Positions 53,702-63,617 are shown, counted from the stretch's first letter. The stretch: DNA of 64,000 nt from Erythrobacter ramosus (GCF_009828055.1 NZ_WTYB01000001.1:697183-761182), one strand, 5' to 3'. The notes: generated by a model from the letters alone, not told the origin. Numbers and translations are program-made.

Positions 53702-54946
53702 ATGAGTTCCACCAATCAGCACGCAGATGTGGTTATCGTCGGCACCGGCCACGGCGGGGCGCAGGCGGCGATTGCCTTGCGCCAGCACGGCCACGAAGGC
53801 TCGATCCTGATGATCGGCCGCGATGACGCACCGCCCTATGAACGCCCGCCGCTGTCGAAGGAGTATCTCGCCGGGGACAAGGGGTTCGAGCGGATCATGA
53901 TCCGGCCCGAGAAGTTCTGGGCGGAGAAAAACATCACCCTGCGCCTCGGCGCGGCGGTGACGGGGATCGATCCAGCCAAGCACACGCTCACTCTCAGCGA
54001 CGGTGCGCAGGTGACCTACCGCAAGCTGATCTGGTCAGGTGGCGGCGATCCGCGGCGCTTGCCGGTGCCGGGTGCGGTGTTGCCGGGCGTGTTCTACGTG
54101 CGCGACAAATCCGATGCCGATGCGATGATGCAGTCCCTCGCCGACGGGGCGAAGCGTGCGGTGGTGATCGGCGGCGGCTATATCGGGCTGGAGGCAGCCG
54201 CCGTGCTGCGCAAGCTCGGCTGCGAGGTGGTGCTGGTCGAAATGCTCCCCCGCCTGCTCGCGCGCGTGGCGGGGGAGGAATTGTCGACCTTCTATGCCGA
54301 GGAACACCGCCGTCAGGGCGTCGATGTGCGGCTGAGCACCGGCGTCCATGCGGTGCTGGGCGAGGAAGCGGGCCGGGTGACAGGCGTGCGGCTCGACAAT
54401 GGCGAGGAGGTCGCCTGCGACATGGTGATCGTCGGCATCGGGGTAGTGCCTGCTGTGGCGCCGCTGATCGCGGCGGGCGCGGCGGGAAGCAACGGGGTCG
54501 ATGTCGACTTCTGCTGCCGCACCACGCTCGATGACATCTACGCCATCGGGGACTGCGCCGCTCACGCCAACGACTTTGCAGATGGCGCGGTGATCCGCCT
54601 GGAATCGGTCCAGAACGCGCATGACATGGCGAACACTGTGGCCAAGGCGATCATGGGCGAGAAGGAGCCTTACCACGCGCTGCCGTGGTTCTGGTCGAAC
54701 CAGTATGATCTCAAGCTGCAAACCGCAGGGCTGAGCCTCGGCTTTGATGCGACTGTGCTGCGCGGCGATCCCGAGACTCGCAAGTTTACGGTGGTGTACC
54801 TCAAGGATAGCAAGCCGATCGCCTTCGACTGCGTGGGGACGATGAAGGACTATGTCCAGGCGCGGAAGCTGCTGGAAAGCGGGGCGGGCCGGATCGATCC
54901 GGCGCTGCTGGCTGACCCGGACGTGGCGATCAAGGATCTGATGTAA
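53702..54946 (+). CDS. FAD-dependent ferredoxin/rubredoxin reductase
   Basis: 414 aa pyridine-nucleotide reductase of the P450-ferredoxin-reductase type. FAD site [13 protein letters not shown] (slight variant of GxGxxG), NAD site [15 protein letters not shown], second FAD site [11 protein letters not shown], and C-terminal reductase domain. It may supply electrons to the P450s in this window, but no ferredoxin gene lies beside it. Its 3' end overlaps the convergent queG by 17 bp. Start ATG 53702 ([14 protein letters not shown]). Confidence 0.9.
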   Translation: MSSTNQHADVVIVGTGHGGAQAAIALRQHGHEGSILMIGRDDAPPYERPPLSKEYLAGDKGFERIMIRPEKFWAEKNITLRLGAAVTGIDPAKHTLTLSDGAQVTYRKLIWSGGGDPRRLPVPGAVLPGVFYVRDKSDADAMMQSLADGAKRAVVIGGGYIGLEAAAVLRKLGCEVVLVEMLPRLLARVAGEELSTFYAEEHRRQGVDVRLSTGVHAVLGEEAGRVTGVRLDNGEEVACDMVIVGIGVVPAVAPLIAAGAAGSNGVDVDFCCRTTLDDIYAIGDCAAHANDFADGAVIRLESVQNAHDMANTVAKAIMGEKEPYHALPWFWSNQYDLKLQTAGLSLGFDATVLRGDPETRKFTVVYLKDSKPIAFDCVGTMKDYVQARKLLESGAGRIDPALLADPDVAIKDLM

Positions 54947-55991
54947 GCATCGCCAAAGCCCACTCGGCCGCCTCTGCCACCACCGGATCGGGGTCACCGG
55001 TTAACGCGCTGACCTGCGCGGTTAGCGCCCGATTGCCGCTATTTCCCGCTGCATAAAGGCAGTTGCGGATGAACCGGTCGCGCCCGATGCGCTTGATCGG
55101 CGAGCCGGAAAACAGCGACCGGAAGCCCGCATCATCCAGCGCCAGCAACTCGCCCAAGCGCGGGGCGACCAGTTCGGCGCGGGGGAGGAATTCGCGGATC
55201 GCCTGAGCTTGGCTCGCGAACTTGTTCCACGGGCAGACCGCAAGGCAATCGTCGCAGCCATAGATGCGGTTGCCGAGGCCCTCGCGGAATTCCTCCGCAA
55301 TCGGGCCTTTGTGTTCGATGGTAAGGTAGGAAATGCAGCGCCGCGCGTCCAAGCGGTAAGGCGCGGGGAAGGCGTCGGTCGGGCAGGCGTCGAGGCACGC
55401 GCGGCAGCTGCCGCATTGGTCGCGGTGCGGCTCGGCGGGGGCCAGGTCCAATGTCGTATAGATCGCCCCGAGGAACAGCCAGCTGCCATGCGTCGGGCTG
55501 ACGAGGTTGGTGTGCTTGCCCTGCCACCCGATCCCTGCCGCCTCGCCCAGCGGCTTTTCCATCACCGGGGCGGTGTCGACGAAGACTTTGACCTGTGCTT
55601 TCGGCACCTCGGCAACCAGCCAGCGGGCGAGGGCTTTCAGGCGCTTCTTGACCACATCGTGGTAGTCCTTGCCCTGCGCGTAAACCGAAATCCGCGCGTG
55701 CGTATCCGACCCCTCCAGCGCCAGCGGATCATGGGCCGGGGCGTAGCTCATCCCCAGCGCGATCACGCTGCGCGCCTCAGGCCACAGCCCCTGCGGCGAG
55801 CGGCGGTGGTCCAGCCGCGCGGCCATCCACTCCATCGAACCGTGCTGCCCTTCTCCCAGCCATTGCTCCAGTCGGGCAGACCGCAGTGGGTCTTCGCCTG
55901 CGCTGGCAAAGCCGCACACGGCGAAGCCCAAGGCGGTTGCCTCCCCCGCAATCCGGGCTGCAAGGTCAGATGCTACCGGAGCATTAACCAT
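54930..55991 (-). CDS. queG: Epoxyqueuosine reductase
   Basis: 353 aa. Last step of queuosine tRNA modification: cobalamin- and Fe-S-dependent reduction of epoxyqueuosine. Two 4Fe-4S motifs: [16 protein letters not shown] and [16 protein letters not shown]-like C-terminal repeat remains at the end. Convergent with the reductase gene. Confidence 0.95.
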   Translation of the reverse strand: MVNAPVASDLAARIAGEATALGFAVCGFASAGEDPLRSARLEQWLGEGQHGSMEWMAARLDHRRSPQGLWPEARSVIALGMSYAPAHDPLALEGSDTHARISVYAQGKDYHDVVKKRLKALARWLVAEVPKAQVKVFVDTAPVMEKPLGEAAGIGWQGKHTNLVSPTHGSWLFLGAIYTTLDLAPAEPHRDQCGSCRACLDACPTDAFPAPYRLDARRCISYLTIEHKGPIAEEFREGLGNRIYGCDDCLAVCPWNKFASQAQAIREFLPRAELVAPRLGELLALDDAGFRSLFSGSPIKRIGRDRFIRNCLYAAGNSGNRALTAQVSALTGDPDPVVAEAAEWALAMLTSDP

Positions 55992-56037
55992 ATTCGGAGA
56001 GGCTCCCGTTTAATCCTGACCGCTAACCGCGTAGGCT

Positions 56038-57048
56038 ATGGATATGGCGGTAAGCGATCACAACAAGGTGGGCAATCACGCGGAGGGCTTCAGCGCCATC
56101 CCGGCCGATGCACGCCCCCTCGCAATCGAAGCCCGCGGGCTGGTCAAAAGCTTTGACGGCACGCGCGCGGTTGATGGGGTGGACATTTTCGTCCCCGAAG
56201 GCGCGATTTACGGGATTCTCGGGCCCAACGGCGCGGGCAAGACCACGACGCTGCGGATGCTGCTCGGCATCATCGATCCCGACGAAGGCGTGCGCCGCGT
56301 GTTCGGGCATGACCGGCCGCATGATATCGGCCGGCTGATCGGCTATCTGCCGGAAGAGCGCGGGCTCTATCCAGCGATGAAGTGCATCGAGGCGATTGCC
56401 TTCATGGGCGCGCTGCGTGGGCTTCCGCTCAAAGAGGGCCGTAAACGCGCGGCCGAACTGCTCGAGCGCCACGAGCTTGGCTATGCCGCGGACCGCCAGA
56501 TCCGTCAGCTGTCGAAGGGCATGGCGCAGACCGTCCAGCTGCTCGGCACGCTGGTGCACCGTCCGCGATTGGTCGTGCTGGACGAGCCGTTCTCCGGCCT
56601 CGACGCGATCAATCAGGGCAAGCTGGAACTGATGATCCGCGCATTGGCCGAGGATGGCGTGACCGTGATCTTCTCGACCCATGTGATCCACCATGCCGAA
56701 CGCCTGTGCGAAGGCGTGGCGATCATTGCCGGGGGCAAGGTGCCTTACGCAGGGTCTGTCGAGGCCGCGCGCGACCGTATCCCGGCGCAGGTGCGGCTGG
56801 AGACGCGGGCGCGCGAGGGCGCATGGCTTTCGGCCTTGCCCGCTGACACCCGCCGCAATGGCGATTTCTTCCAGTTCCCGCTGCCCGAAAGCGGGATCGA
56901 ACCGCTGCTGCGCCAGCTGATCGAAGGCGAGGCGGGCATCCTGTCGCTCTCGATTGAGCGCGCTGGTCTGCACGATGCCTTCGTCGCCATTGCGGGTGAG
57001 GCCGCAGCGCGCCAGCTCGAAGCTGATAATCAGGGGAACCGCGCATGA
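56038..57048 (+). CDS. ABC transporter ATP-binding protein (NatA type)
   Basis: 336 aa. Walker A GPNGAGKTTTLR near residue 62, signature LSKGMAQTVQ and Walker B LVVLDEPFSGLDA. The C-terminal extension of about 90 residues is typical of NatA-like proteins. Overlaps the permease gene (ATGA); together a two-component exporter of sodium or small molecules. Confidence 0.92.
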   Translation: MDMAVSDHNKVGNHAEGFSAIPADARPLAIEARGLVKSFDGTRAVDGVDIFVPEGAIYGILGPNGAGKTTTLRMLLGIIDPDEGVRRVFGHDRPHDIGRLIGYLPEERGLYPAMKCIEAIAFMGALRGLPLKEGRKRAAELLERHELGYAADRQIRQLSKGMAQTVQLLGTLVHRPRLVVLDEPFSGLDAINQGKLELMIRALAEDGVTVIFSTHVIHHAERLCEGVAIIAGGKVPYAGSVEAARDRIPAQVRLETRAREGAWLSALPADTRRNGDFFQFPLPESGIEPLLRQLIEGEAGILSLSIERAGLHDAFVAIAGEAAARQLEADNQGNRA

Positions 57049-58337
57049 GCGATACCGAAATGCTTCGCCCGCGCCTCACCACGCTGGAAGCCGCCTGGGT
57101 CATCGCCCGGCGCGATTTCGTCGCGGTGCTGTTCAGCCGCGCGTTCCTGTTCTTCCTGCTCGGCCCGCTTTTCCCGGTGCTGATCGGGGGATTGGCGGGC
57201 AGTATCGGCGGGCAGGTGCAGCGCAATGCTGTCAGCATCGAGGTCGGGCTGGCGCTTTCGCCTGAGGACAACGCGGCGATGATCGCCGCAGCCGATGTCC
57301 TGCGCCCGCAACTGGCAGGGCAAGTGCCCGAATTGCGGGTGATCGAAGAAGCCGCGCAGGACAGCACCTTCGATGCGCGCGCCTTTCTGGATCAACGCCG
57401 CGGCAATTACGCCGCGATCCTGACCGGATCGCTGGCCGCGCCGCAACTGGTCGGCACGCAGGGTCAGATCGATCGCTGGTCGGGACCGATCGAATTGATT
57501 GCGGCGACAGCGAGCGGCGCTTCGCCCTCGCAGTTCCCCACGGCCACCAGCGAAGTGGTCGCCACTAGCGCTGCCTCTGAACGCACCAACCGGGTGCGCA
57601 CCGCTCAGGCAGCGCAGATGGTATTGTTCCTGCTGACGATGCTGCTGGGCGGCATGGTGCTGTCCAACCTCGCCGAGGAAAAGGGCAACAAGATCATCGA
57701 AATCCTCGCCGCCGCCTTGCCGATGGATGCTGTGTTCATGGGCAAGCTGTTCGCGATGCTCGGCGTGTCCTTCGTCGGGATTGCGGTGTGGGGCACGGTC
57801 GGCTGGGCGTTCTGGGCGATTGCCGAAGACGCGATTGTCACCGTCACCCAGACCAATTTCCGCGAACTGCCCGGCCCGGCGGTCGGCTGGCCGATGTTCA
57901 TGGTGCTGGGGCTGATCTACTTCACGATGGCCTATCTGCTGCTCGGCTCGTTGTTCCTGACGATTGGGGCGATGGCGGCTTCGGTGCGCGAGGTGCAGAC
58001 CCTGTCGATGCCGGTGACGATGCTGCAACTGATGGTGTTCTTTCTGTCGGCGGCCAATATCGGCCAGACCGGTACTCCGCTGGAGCTGGGGGCGATTGCC
58101 TTCCCCCTGTCCTCGCCTTTCGCCATGCTGGCCCGCGCCGCGCTCGAGGAGACCCTGTGGCCCCATGCGCTGGCGGTCTTGTGGCAGGGCGTTGCGGTGA
58201 TCCTGCTCGTCAAGGGAGGATCACTGCTGTTCCGCAAGCGGGTGATGAAGTCGGGTGGGGCCGGGCGTGCCAAGAAGAGCTGGTTCGCCCGGCGCGCGCC
58301 TGCCCCGTCTCAGCCTTCCTCTGGACCTGCCGAATAA
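57045..58337 (+). CDS. ABC transporter permease (NatB / ABC-2 type)
   Basis: 430 aa. One N-terminal helix (RAFLFFLLGPLFPVLIGG), a large extracytoplasmic domain (about 60-185), then five helices in the C-terminal half (for example MVLFLLTMLLGGMVLSNL). Conserved EEKGNKIIEIL after the second helix is characteristic of ABC-2/NatB permeases. Partner of the overlapping ATPase. Confidence 0.9.
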   Translation: MSDTEMLRPRLTTLEAAWVIARRDFVAVLFSRAFLFFLLGPLFPVLIGGLAGSIGGQVQRNAVSIEVGLALSPEDNAAMIAAADVLRPQLAGQVPELRVIEEAAQDSTFDARAFLDQRRGNYAAILTGSLAAPQLVGTQGQIDRWSGPIELIAATASGASPSQFPTATSEVVATSAASERTNRVRTAQAAQMVLFLLTMLLGGMVLSNLAEEKGNKIIEILAAALPMDAVFMGKLFAMLGVSFVGIAVWGTVGWAFWAIAEDAIVTVTQTNFRELPGPAVGWPMFMVLGLIYFTMAYLLLGSLFLTIGAMAASVREVQTLSMPVTMLQLMVFFLSAANIGQTGTPLELGAIAFPLSSPFAMLARAALEETLWPHALAVLWQGVAVILLVKGGSLLFRKRVMKSGGAGRAKKSWFARRAPAPSQPSSGPAE

Positions 58338-58359
58338 GTCTCCATTCGCAACTCACTAT

Positions 58360-58373
58360 TGACATTGCTGTCA
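58360..58373. promoter_or_regulatory. Dyad TGACA-N4-TGTCA upstream of the CYP153 gene
   Basis: Perfect 5-bp inverted repeat, overlapping a TTGACA -35-like hexamer at 58359-58364, 66 bp before the P450 start. TetR-type regulators of fatty-acid and sterol genes bind similar sites. I see no good -10. Confidence 0.45.
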
Positions 58374-58439
58374 GTTAGTCTGAGGATGCGACTCGGATCG
58401 GAGCGGCCCATGCACGAGGCTGCCTGACGGGAGACAGAC

Positions 58440-59792
58440 ATGGCCACCATCGCCCCCACTCCGCCCGCCGTTCAGCGCCCGCAAGTGCGCCGCGAGCCGA
58501 GTTCTTACGATGCGCTCAAAGCGCACTTCGCCGCCCATCCCGAAGAACGTCTCCGACACTCGCACCCGTGGGATGTGAGCCGCTCGGAAATCTATGCCGA
58601 GGATACGTGGCAGCCCGTTTTCGCCGAGATGCGCGCGGCGGGCCAGTTGCACTGGATCCCCGAAAGCCCGTTCGGCCCCTACTGGGCGGTGGTCGGCCAC
58701 AAGGCGATCCAGCATATCGAGGCGCTGCCCGAAACCTTCTCGTCGAGCTGGGAGCATGGCGGGATCACCATCCTCGAACGGCCTGATGATGCGCAGCTGG
58801 CCGAAATGGGCGTTGAGCGCCGCGAGCTGCCGATGTTCATTGCGATGGACCGCCCGCAGCACACCGGGCAGCGCCGCACCGTTGCGCCCAAGTTCACCCC
58901 CACCGCCATCACCGAGATGGAAGCGGAAATCCGCCAACGCACCGGCGAAGTGCTCGACCGCCTGCCGCGCGGCGAAGTGTTCGATTGGGTCGACACCGTC
59001 TCGATCGAACTCACCACCGGGATGCTCGCCATCCTGTTTGGCTTCCCGTGGGAAGACCGCCGCTTGCTGACCTTCTGGTCGGACTGGGCGGGCGATACTG
59101 AGCTTGGCGCGGTGCGGGCCCTGGATGAGACCCGCTGGGGCATCCTTCAGGAAATGGCGGCCTATTTCCAGACGCTCTGGATCGAGCGGACAATGGACAA
59201 GGAGCCGGGCAATGATCTCATCTCGATGATGATCCACTCGCCCGCGATGAACCAGATGAGCCCGGAGGAATTCATGGGCAATCTGGTGCTGCTGATCGTG
59301 GGCGGGAACGATACCACCCGCAACACCATGAGCGGCATCATCCACGCGCTCGACAAGTTCCCGGACCAGCGCAAGCTCTATGAAGAACGGCCGGAGCTGA
59401 TCCCCAATGCCGTGCAGGAAATCCTGCGGATGCAGGTGCCGCTGGCCCATATGCGACGCACCTGCACCGAGGACACCGAGGTGTTCGGCCAGACCATCAA
59501 GGCGGGCGACAAGGTGGTGCTGTGGTACATCAGCGCCAATCGCGATGGGGAAGTGTTCGACAACCCTGACAAGCTCGACATCACCCGCGAGAACGCCCGC
59601 CGCCACCTCGCCTTCGGCTACGGTATCCACCGCTGTGTCGGTGCGCGGCTGGCCGAACTGCAATTGCGGGTGCTGCTGGAAGAAATGCACAAGCGCCGCA
59701 TGCGGGTGCATGTTGCCGGCGATGTCGAGCGGGTGCGCGCCAACTTCGTCCACGGCTTCCGCAAGCTCGAGGTTGAGATCACAACTTTCTGA
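58440..59792 (+). CDS. Cytochrome P450, CYP153-like alkane hydroxylase
   Basis: 450 aa. Heme loop FGYGIHRCVG, I-helix GGNDTTRNTMSG and K-helix EILRMQ; the GGNDTTRN form together with the length is characteristic of CYP153, which terminally hydroxylates medium-chain alkanes and fatty acids. Neither a ferredoxin nor an AlkB gene is next to it; the reductase at 53702 could serve it. The dyad at 58360 suggests regulated expression. Confidence 0.85.
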   Translation: MATIAPTPPAVQRPQVRREPSSYDALKAHFAAHPEERLRHSHPWDVSRSEIYAEDTWQPVFAEMRAAGQLHWIPESPFGPYWAVVGHKAIQHIEALPETFSSSWEHGGITILERPDDAQLAEMGVERRELPMFIAMDRPQHTGQRRTVAPKFTPTAITEMEAEIRQRTGEVLDRLPRGEVFDWVDTVSIELTTGMLAILFGFPWEDRRLLTFWSDWAGDTELGAVRALDETRWGILQEMAAYFQTLWIERTMDKEPGNDLISMMIHSPAMNQMSPEEFMGNLVLLIVGGNDTTRNTMSGIIHALDKFPDQRKLYEERPELIPNAVQEILRMQVPLAHMRRTCTEDTEVFGQTIKAGDKVVLWYISANRDGEVFDNPDKLDITRENARRHLAFGYGIHRCVGARLAELQLRVLLEEMHKRRMRVHVAGDVERVRANFVHGFRKLEVEITTF

Positions 59793-59863
59793 TCACCGGA
59801 CGGGCAGGTGAAACTTCGGGCGTGTTCCGGGCGTATTAAGGACAGAACCTTCAAGACCCCCAG

Positions 59864-60367
59864 ATGGAACATGCCCCGATGCGCCTGCCTGTGATTGATC
59901 GCCGCCGCCTGCTCGCCATTGGCGCTGCGCTGCCGTTTATCAGCGCCTGCTCCGCCGCGCCCGCCGAAGCCAAGAACTACCCCAAGGGCAGAACCGAGGC
60001 CGAATGGCGCAAGGCGCTGACCAAGGACCAGTTCTATGTGCTGAGGCAGGCAGGGACGGAACGCGCGTTCACCTCGCCGCTCGACAAGGAAAAGCGCAAG
60101 GGCACCTTCGTGTGCGCAGGCTGCGCCAACCCGCTCTATGCCTCGGCGCACAAGTTCGACAGCCGCACCGGCTGGCCGAGTTTCTGGCAGGCGATCGACA
60201 AGGGCGCAGTCGGAACCTCGACCGATTACCTGATCGGCTACCCCCGCACCGAAGTGCACTGCGCCGATTGCGGCGGGCATCTGGGGCACATCTTCGATGA
60301 TGGCCCCAAGCCCACCGGCAAGCGCCACTGCATCAACGGGGTCGCGATGAAGTTTGTGCCTGCCTGA
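59864..60367 (+). CDS. msrB: Peptide-methionine (R)-S-oxide reductase, exported
   Basis: 167 aa. Twin-arginine-like start DRRRLLAIGAALPF with a lipobox-like ISAC near residue 26, so an envelope MsrB. Zinc cysteines CAGC and CADC; FDSRTGWPSF; catalytic Cys in KRHCINGVAM. Repairs methionine-R-sulfoxide in proteins. ATG 59879 would shorten it by five residues. Confidence 0.9.
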   Translation: MEHAPMRLPVIDRRRLLAIGAALPFISACSAAPAEAKNYPKGRTEAEWRKALTKDQFYVLRQAGTERAFTSPLDKEKRKGTFVCAGCANPLYASAHKFDSRTGWPSFWQAIDKGAVGTSTDYLIGYPRTEVHCADCGGHLGHIFDDGPKPTGKRHCINGVAMKFVPA

Positions 60368-60378
60368 TTTCTGGCAAG

Positions 60379-61020
60379 CTATTCGCCGAGTAGTGCCGGG
60401 GCCTGAAGCTGGGCAGCCAACCGCGCGAATTCACCGAGTGTGAAGGTGTCGTCGAACACCACCCCGTATTGGCGTTCACGCCGCCAGCGCACCTTGGCGC
60501 GGACTTCACGGGTCTTGTCCGTCAGGCCCGGCGCAGCGATCCGCACATTCTGGTCGATCGCCAGCAGCTGGTCGCAGGTGATCCGCGCACCCTGCTGCGA
60601 GAGGTTTTCGACCACCGCATCGAAACTGCCTGACAAGGTGTGGACCATCACCGGGAAGCACAGGCCGAGCCTGAGCCCGCGCTTGGGATAATCGCTCGCT
60701 TCGTTGACCAGTTGGCCGACTTGAACGCTTTGCGCAAAGGTGAAGCCGGCTTCGTTCTCTCGCTGCCACACGCAGCTGACTTCGTAGGTCGCGCCTGCGG
60801 GCATGTGCAGCGCGTAATCCTTGCAGCTGGGCAGGGCATGGAACAGGCGAACGCTCACCCCGGTTTCCGAAACGTCACGGATCACGCACACGAACTCACC
60901 CTGCGCCGAGACCAGTTTGGCCGCACGGATCAATAATGTGAAACGCGGCGCAGCGCGCTGGTCAGCGCCGGGCGTATCGGATGCCTCTTCGAGACGTACG
61001 GTATTCGTCGCTATGTCCAT
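60379..61020 (-). CDS. Tandem PilZ-domain protein
   Basis: 213 aa with two PilZ-like domains (about residues 20-100 and 110-200). The first has RAAPRFTLLIR and the DVSETGVSVR motif, the second ENLSQQGARI. PilZ proteins bind cyclic di-GMP; the first copy keeps the D/NxSxxG residues and lacks a clean RxxxR, so binding is uncertain. Start ATG 61020 (MDIATNTVRLEEA). Confidence 0.8.
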   Translation of the reverse strand: MDIATNTVRLEEASDTPGADQRAAPRFTLLIRAAKLVSAQGEFVCVIRDVSETGVSVRLFHALPSCKDYALHMPAGATYEVSCVWQRENEAGFTFAQSVQVGQLVNEASDYPKRGLRLGLCFPVMVHTLSGSFDAVVENLSQQGARITCDQLLAIDQNVRIAAPGLTDKTREVRAKVRWRRERQYGVVFDDTFTLGEFARLAAQLQAPALLGE

Positions 61021-61185
61021 GCCCTGTTGTCCCAACCCGACAGCCCCTGGTCCTGGCACTGGCGAGACATGTAGATGGGACGCGCCTGTCCCATGTTCTA
61101 AGAACTGACATAGGTAGAAGGCGTTAAGGGGGAGATAATGAGCGCCAAGGCATCAACGTGCGTTGCTTACGCTGAATGACGTATC

Positions 61186-61270
61186 TGGTACGGGCGGCGG
61201 GACTCGAACCCGCACGAGCAAAGCTCAGGGGATTTTAAGTCCCCGGCGTCTACCATTCCGCCACGCCCGC
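61186..61270 (-). tRNA. tRNA-Leu (anticodon UAA)
   Basis: 85 nt including encoded CCA (TGG at 61186-61188 on +). Acceptor GCGGGCG pairs with CGCCCGT; D-loop GGAATGGTAGACGC; anticodon loop CTTAAAA on 61239-61233 with UAA at 61237-61235; long variable arm TGAGCTTTGCTCG as expected for Leu; T-arm GGGTTCGAGTCCC. Reads UUA and UUG. No integrase or attachment duplication nearby. Confidence 0.95.
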
Positions 61271-61385
61271 ATCACAGCGCCCTTGCCACAGATTGCGGTT
61301 CCAATGCCAGAGCTTGCCCGAAAGCTTGCCAGTCGGCGTATCATCGCCCATTTCGGCCAGGATATTCACACAACAAGGGCGCAGC

Positions 61386-63071
61386 ATGGCGGGCGAAGCA
61401 TCTGACGCGCATTCGGTGGTGGCGACCATCCAGCCGGCGATCTCGCTGCTGGGCCTCGGCATCGGCGCGGCGCTGGCGAGCCGGGCACTGCGGCTCAACC
61501 CAATTGTCGGCTATCTCGGTCTGGGCCTGGGGCTAGCGAGCCTTGGCATGGCGCCTGATTTTCGCGGGCCGGTGGTCGCCGCGATGGCCGAGGCAGGGGT
61601 GATGTTCCTGCTGTTCAATCTCGGCCTGCACTTCTCGCTGGGGCGAATCCGGGCGGAGGCGGGCAATATCTTCGGCTTCGGCAGCTTGCAGATGGTGGTG
61701 GCGGGCGGGGCCTTTGCGGCGCTGTTCATCGCGTTCGGCTTGCCGCTGGCCTTCGCAATCATCGCGGGCTTCGGCATGGGCCTGTCTTCCACCGCCGTCG
61801 TGATCGGGCTGGTGCGTGAGCGTGGGCAAGAGGATTGCCCCGTCGGCCGCGCGGCGCAATCGATCCTGATCTTTCAGGATATTGCCGCGATCCTGCTACT
61901 GGTGACCGCAGGCGCGCTGGCGAGCGGCGGGGCGTTAGCGCCTGCGTTAGGGCTGGCGGGGGCAAAGGCGCTCGCCGCATTCGGGATCGCGGTGCTGTTC
62001 GCCCGCTACCTGACCGAGCCGCTGTTCAGCCTGATCGCCCGCGCCGGAACGACCGAGGTCTACACCGCCACAGCGCTGTTCATCGCGCTCGCCGCCGGGT
62101 GGGCGACGGGGATGGCGGGGCTATCGCTGACGCTGGGCGCGTTCCTCGGCGGGATGGCCGTGGCGGATTCGCGCTATCGGATTCTGGTGCAGACGGAGAT
62201 CGACGCGTTTCGCGGGCTGTTCCTGAGCTTCTTCTTCATCTCGGTCGGGCTCAGCATCGATCCGGCCTTACTGGTGGCGGACTGGATGCTGGTGGTGGGC
62301 GTGACGCTCGGCATGATCGTGCTCAAATGCGCCTTCAACGTAGTGGCCGCGCTGCTCAACCGCTGGTCGGTGCCGGGGTCGATCCAGCTCGGGTTCCTGC
62401 TCGGGCAGGGGAGCGAGTTCACGCTGGTGCTGTTGGCGCTGCCCGCGGTGGCTGGCCTTGCCGAGCCGCGGCTTGTGTCCGCGATGGTCACTGCGATCGC
62501 GATCAGCCTAGCGGTTACGCCGCTGGTGTCGAACATCGGGCGCAAGCTGGCCGGACGCCTACGCGCAGGGCCGCCGGACATGAAGCTGGCGGGTGATGAC
62601 GCGCCGGTGCTGATCATCGGCATGACGTCGGCGGGTCGTACGCTGGCCGATGCGCTGGCATACAATGAGATTGGCTACCTCGCGCTTGAGGCGGATCATG
62701 ATCGCTTCCAGATGGCACTGGCCGATGGCTACCACGTCCACCGCGCCAACCCGGCCGACCCGCGCAGCTGGGACGCGATTGGGATCGACCGGCGGCAAGT
62801 GCTGGTGGTTGCGACGGGCGATACCTCAGTCTCGCGTGAGGTCACGCCCTTGGCGCAGCAGCGAATGCCGGGGCTCGCGCGGATCATCGCGGTGCCGGGG
62901 CCGGACGAGATCGACGAGATCGCCGCGCTTGGTATGCTGCCGGTCGACATGAGCCTGAGCGGCGGGGGTGAGCGGCTGATCGAACTGGTCTTCGCCGCCT
63001 TGGGCGAACAACGCGCTCTGCCGGTGCCGAGCCTTGCCCATGACGAAGTGCGGCCGCTCAAGGTAGCGTGA
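61386..63071 (+). CDS. KefB-type monovalent cation:proton antiporter (CPA2)
   Basis: 561 aa: 12-13 membrane helices (to about residue 385) followed by a TrkA-N-like domain. In the latter the nucleotide-binding loop reads IIGMTSAGRTLADAL, so the middle Gly of GxGxxG is replaced. Probable role: potassium or sodium efflux coupled to proton uptake under osmotic or electrophile stress. AAGGGC before ATG 61386; the frame is open further to 61293. Confidence 0.88.
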   Translation: MAGEASDAHSVVATIQPAISLLGLGIGAALASRALRLNPIVGYLGLGLGLASLGMAPDFRGPVVAAMAEAGVMFLLFNLGLHFSLGRIRAEAGNIFGFGSLQMVVAGGAFAALFIAFGLPLAFAIIAGFGMGLSSTAVVIGLVRERGQEDCPVGRAAQSILIFQDIAAILLLVTAGALASGGALAPALGLAGAKALAAFGIAVLFARYLTEPLFSLIARAGTTEVYTATALFIALAAGWATGMAGLSLTLGAFLGGMAVADSRYRILVQTEIDAFRGLFLSFFFISVGLSIDPALLVADWMLVVGVTLGMIVLKCAFNVVAALLNRWSVPGSIQLGFLLGQGSEFTLVLLALPAVAGLAEPRLVSAMVTAIAISLAVTPLVSNIGRKLAGRLRAGPPDMKLAGDDAPVLIIGMTSAGRTLADALAYNEIGYLALEADHDRFQMALADGYHVHRANPADPRSWDAIGIDRRQVLVVATGDTSVSREVTPLAQQRMPGLARIIAVPGPDEIDEIAALGMLPVDMSLSGGGERLIELVFAALGEQRALPVPSLAHDEVRPLKVA

Positions 63072-63338
63072 TTTGTGTCGCGCACCCGCCTCCGCGGGTG
63101 CGTCCTCGGCGCTGTTTCAAGCCCCGCAGGCTTGCGCGCCTGCGGCTCGGGCGCGTGCCCTCGCGGCCCTTTGGGCCGGTTTGGCGGTGCTGGGAGCTAT
63201 CAGTGCGGTTGCAATCGGCGGACACACGGGTCCTTACGGCCGTGTAGGCCGATCATCGCAACGGCGGCAGTGCGGCTGTTCCTTGCGCTTCGTCACGAGG
63301 CGGTCCCGATAACCGCTCTTGGCGAAGCGCAGGGCCGC
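63072..63338. other. Intergenic region with a series of palindromes
   Basis: 267 bp between the antiporter and ihfB. Hairpins: CGCACCCGC-CTCC-GCGGGTGCG at 63081-63102, CCGCAGG-N8-CCTGCGG at 63124-63145, CGGCCC-TTT-GGGCCG at 63164-63178, and GGCC-N5-GGCC near 63230. The first may terminate the antiporter mRNA although it lacks a T-run. An open frame across the whole gap lacks protein character; I call no gene. Confidence 0.55.
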
Positions 63339-63617
63339 TTACTTGTTCAGCCGCTCGCGGATTTCCTTGCCGGCCTTGAAATAGGGCACGCGCTTGGAAG
63401 GCACGTCCACTGTTTCGCCGGTGCGCGGATTGCGCCCGCTGCGCGCTTCACGCTCTCGCGTAGAAAAGGCGCCAAAGCCGCGCAGTTCGACCCGGCCCCC
63501 CTCGGCCAGCCGTTGCGCGATTTCATCGAAGAAGATGTCAACCACCTGCTCGATTTCGTCCGCGCGAAGCTCTGGATTATCCTTGTGCAATTCCTGCAGC
63601 AATTCGGATCTGATCAT
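63339..63617 (-). CDS. ihfB: Integration host factor subunit beta
   Basis: 92 aa DNA-bending protein. HU/IHF signature GFGAFSTREREARSGRNPRTGE with the intercalating Pro; ends FKAGKEIRERLNK. Heterodimer partner of IhfA (not in window). Upstream gap of about 210 bp to the GntR gene. Confidence 0.93.
   Translation of the reverse strand: MIRSELLQELHKDNPELRADEIEQVVDIFFDEIAQRLAEGGRVELRGFGAFSTREREARSGRNPRTGETVDVPSKRVPYFKAGKEIRERLNK

Noticed and set aside
61186..61270. tRNA-Leu as an integration site
   Set aside because: No integrase, no phage genes and no duplicated 3' tRNA end in the flanking sequence.
63073..63312. 79-codon open frame between the antiporter and ihfB
   Set aside because: It runs across a series of palindromes and reads as alanine/arginine-rich spacer; no credible ribosome site.
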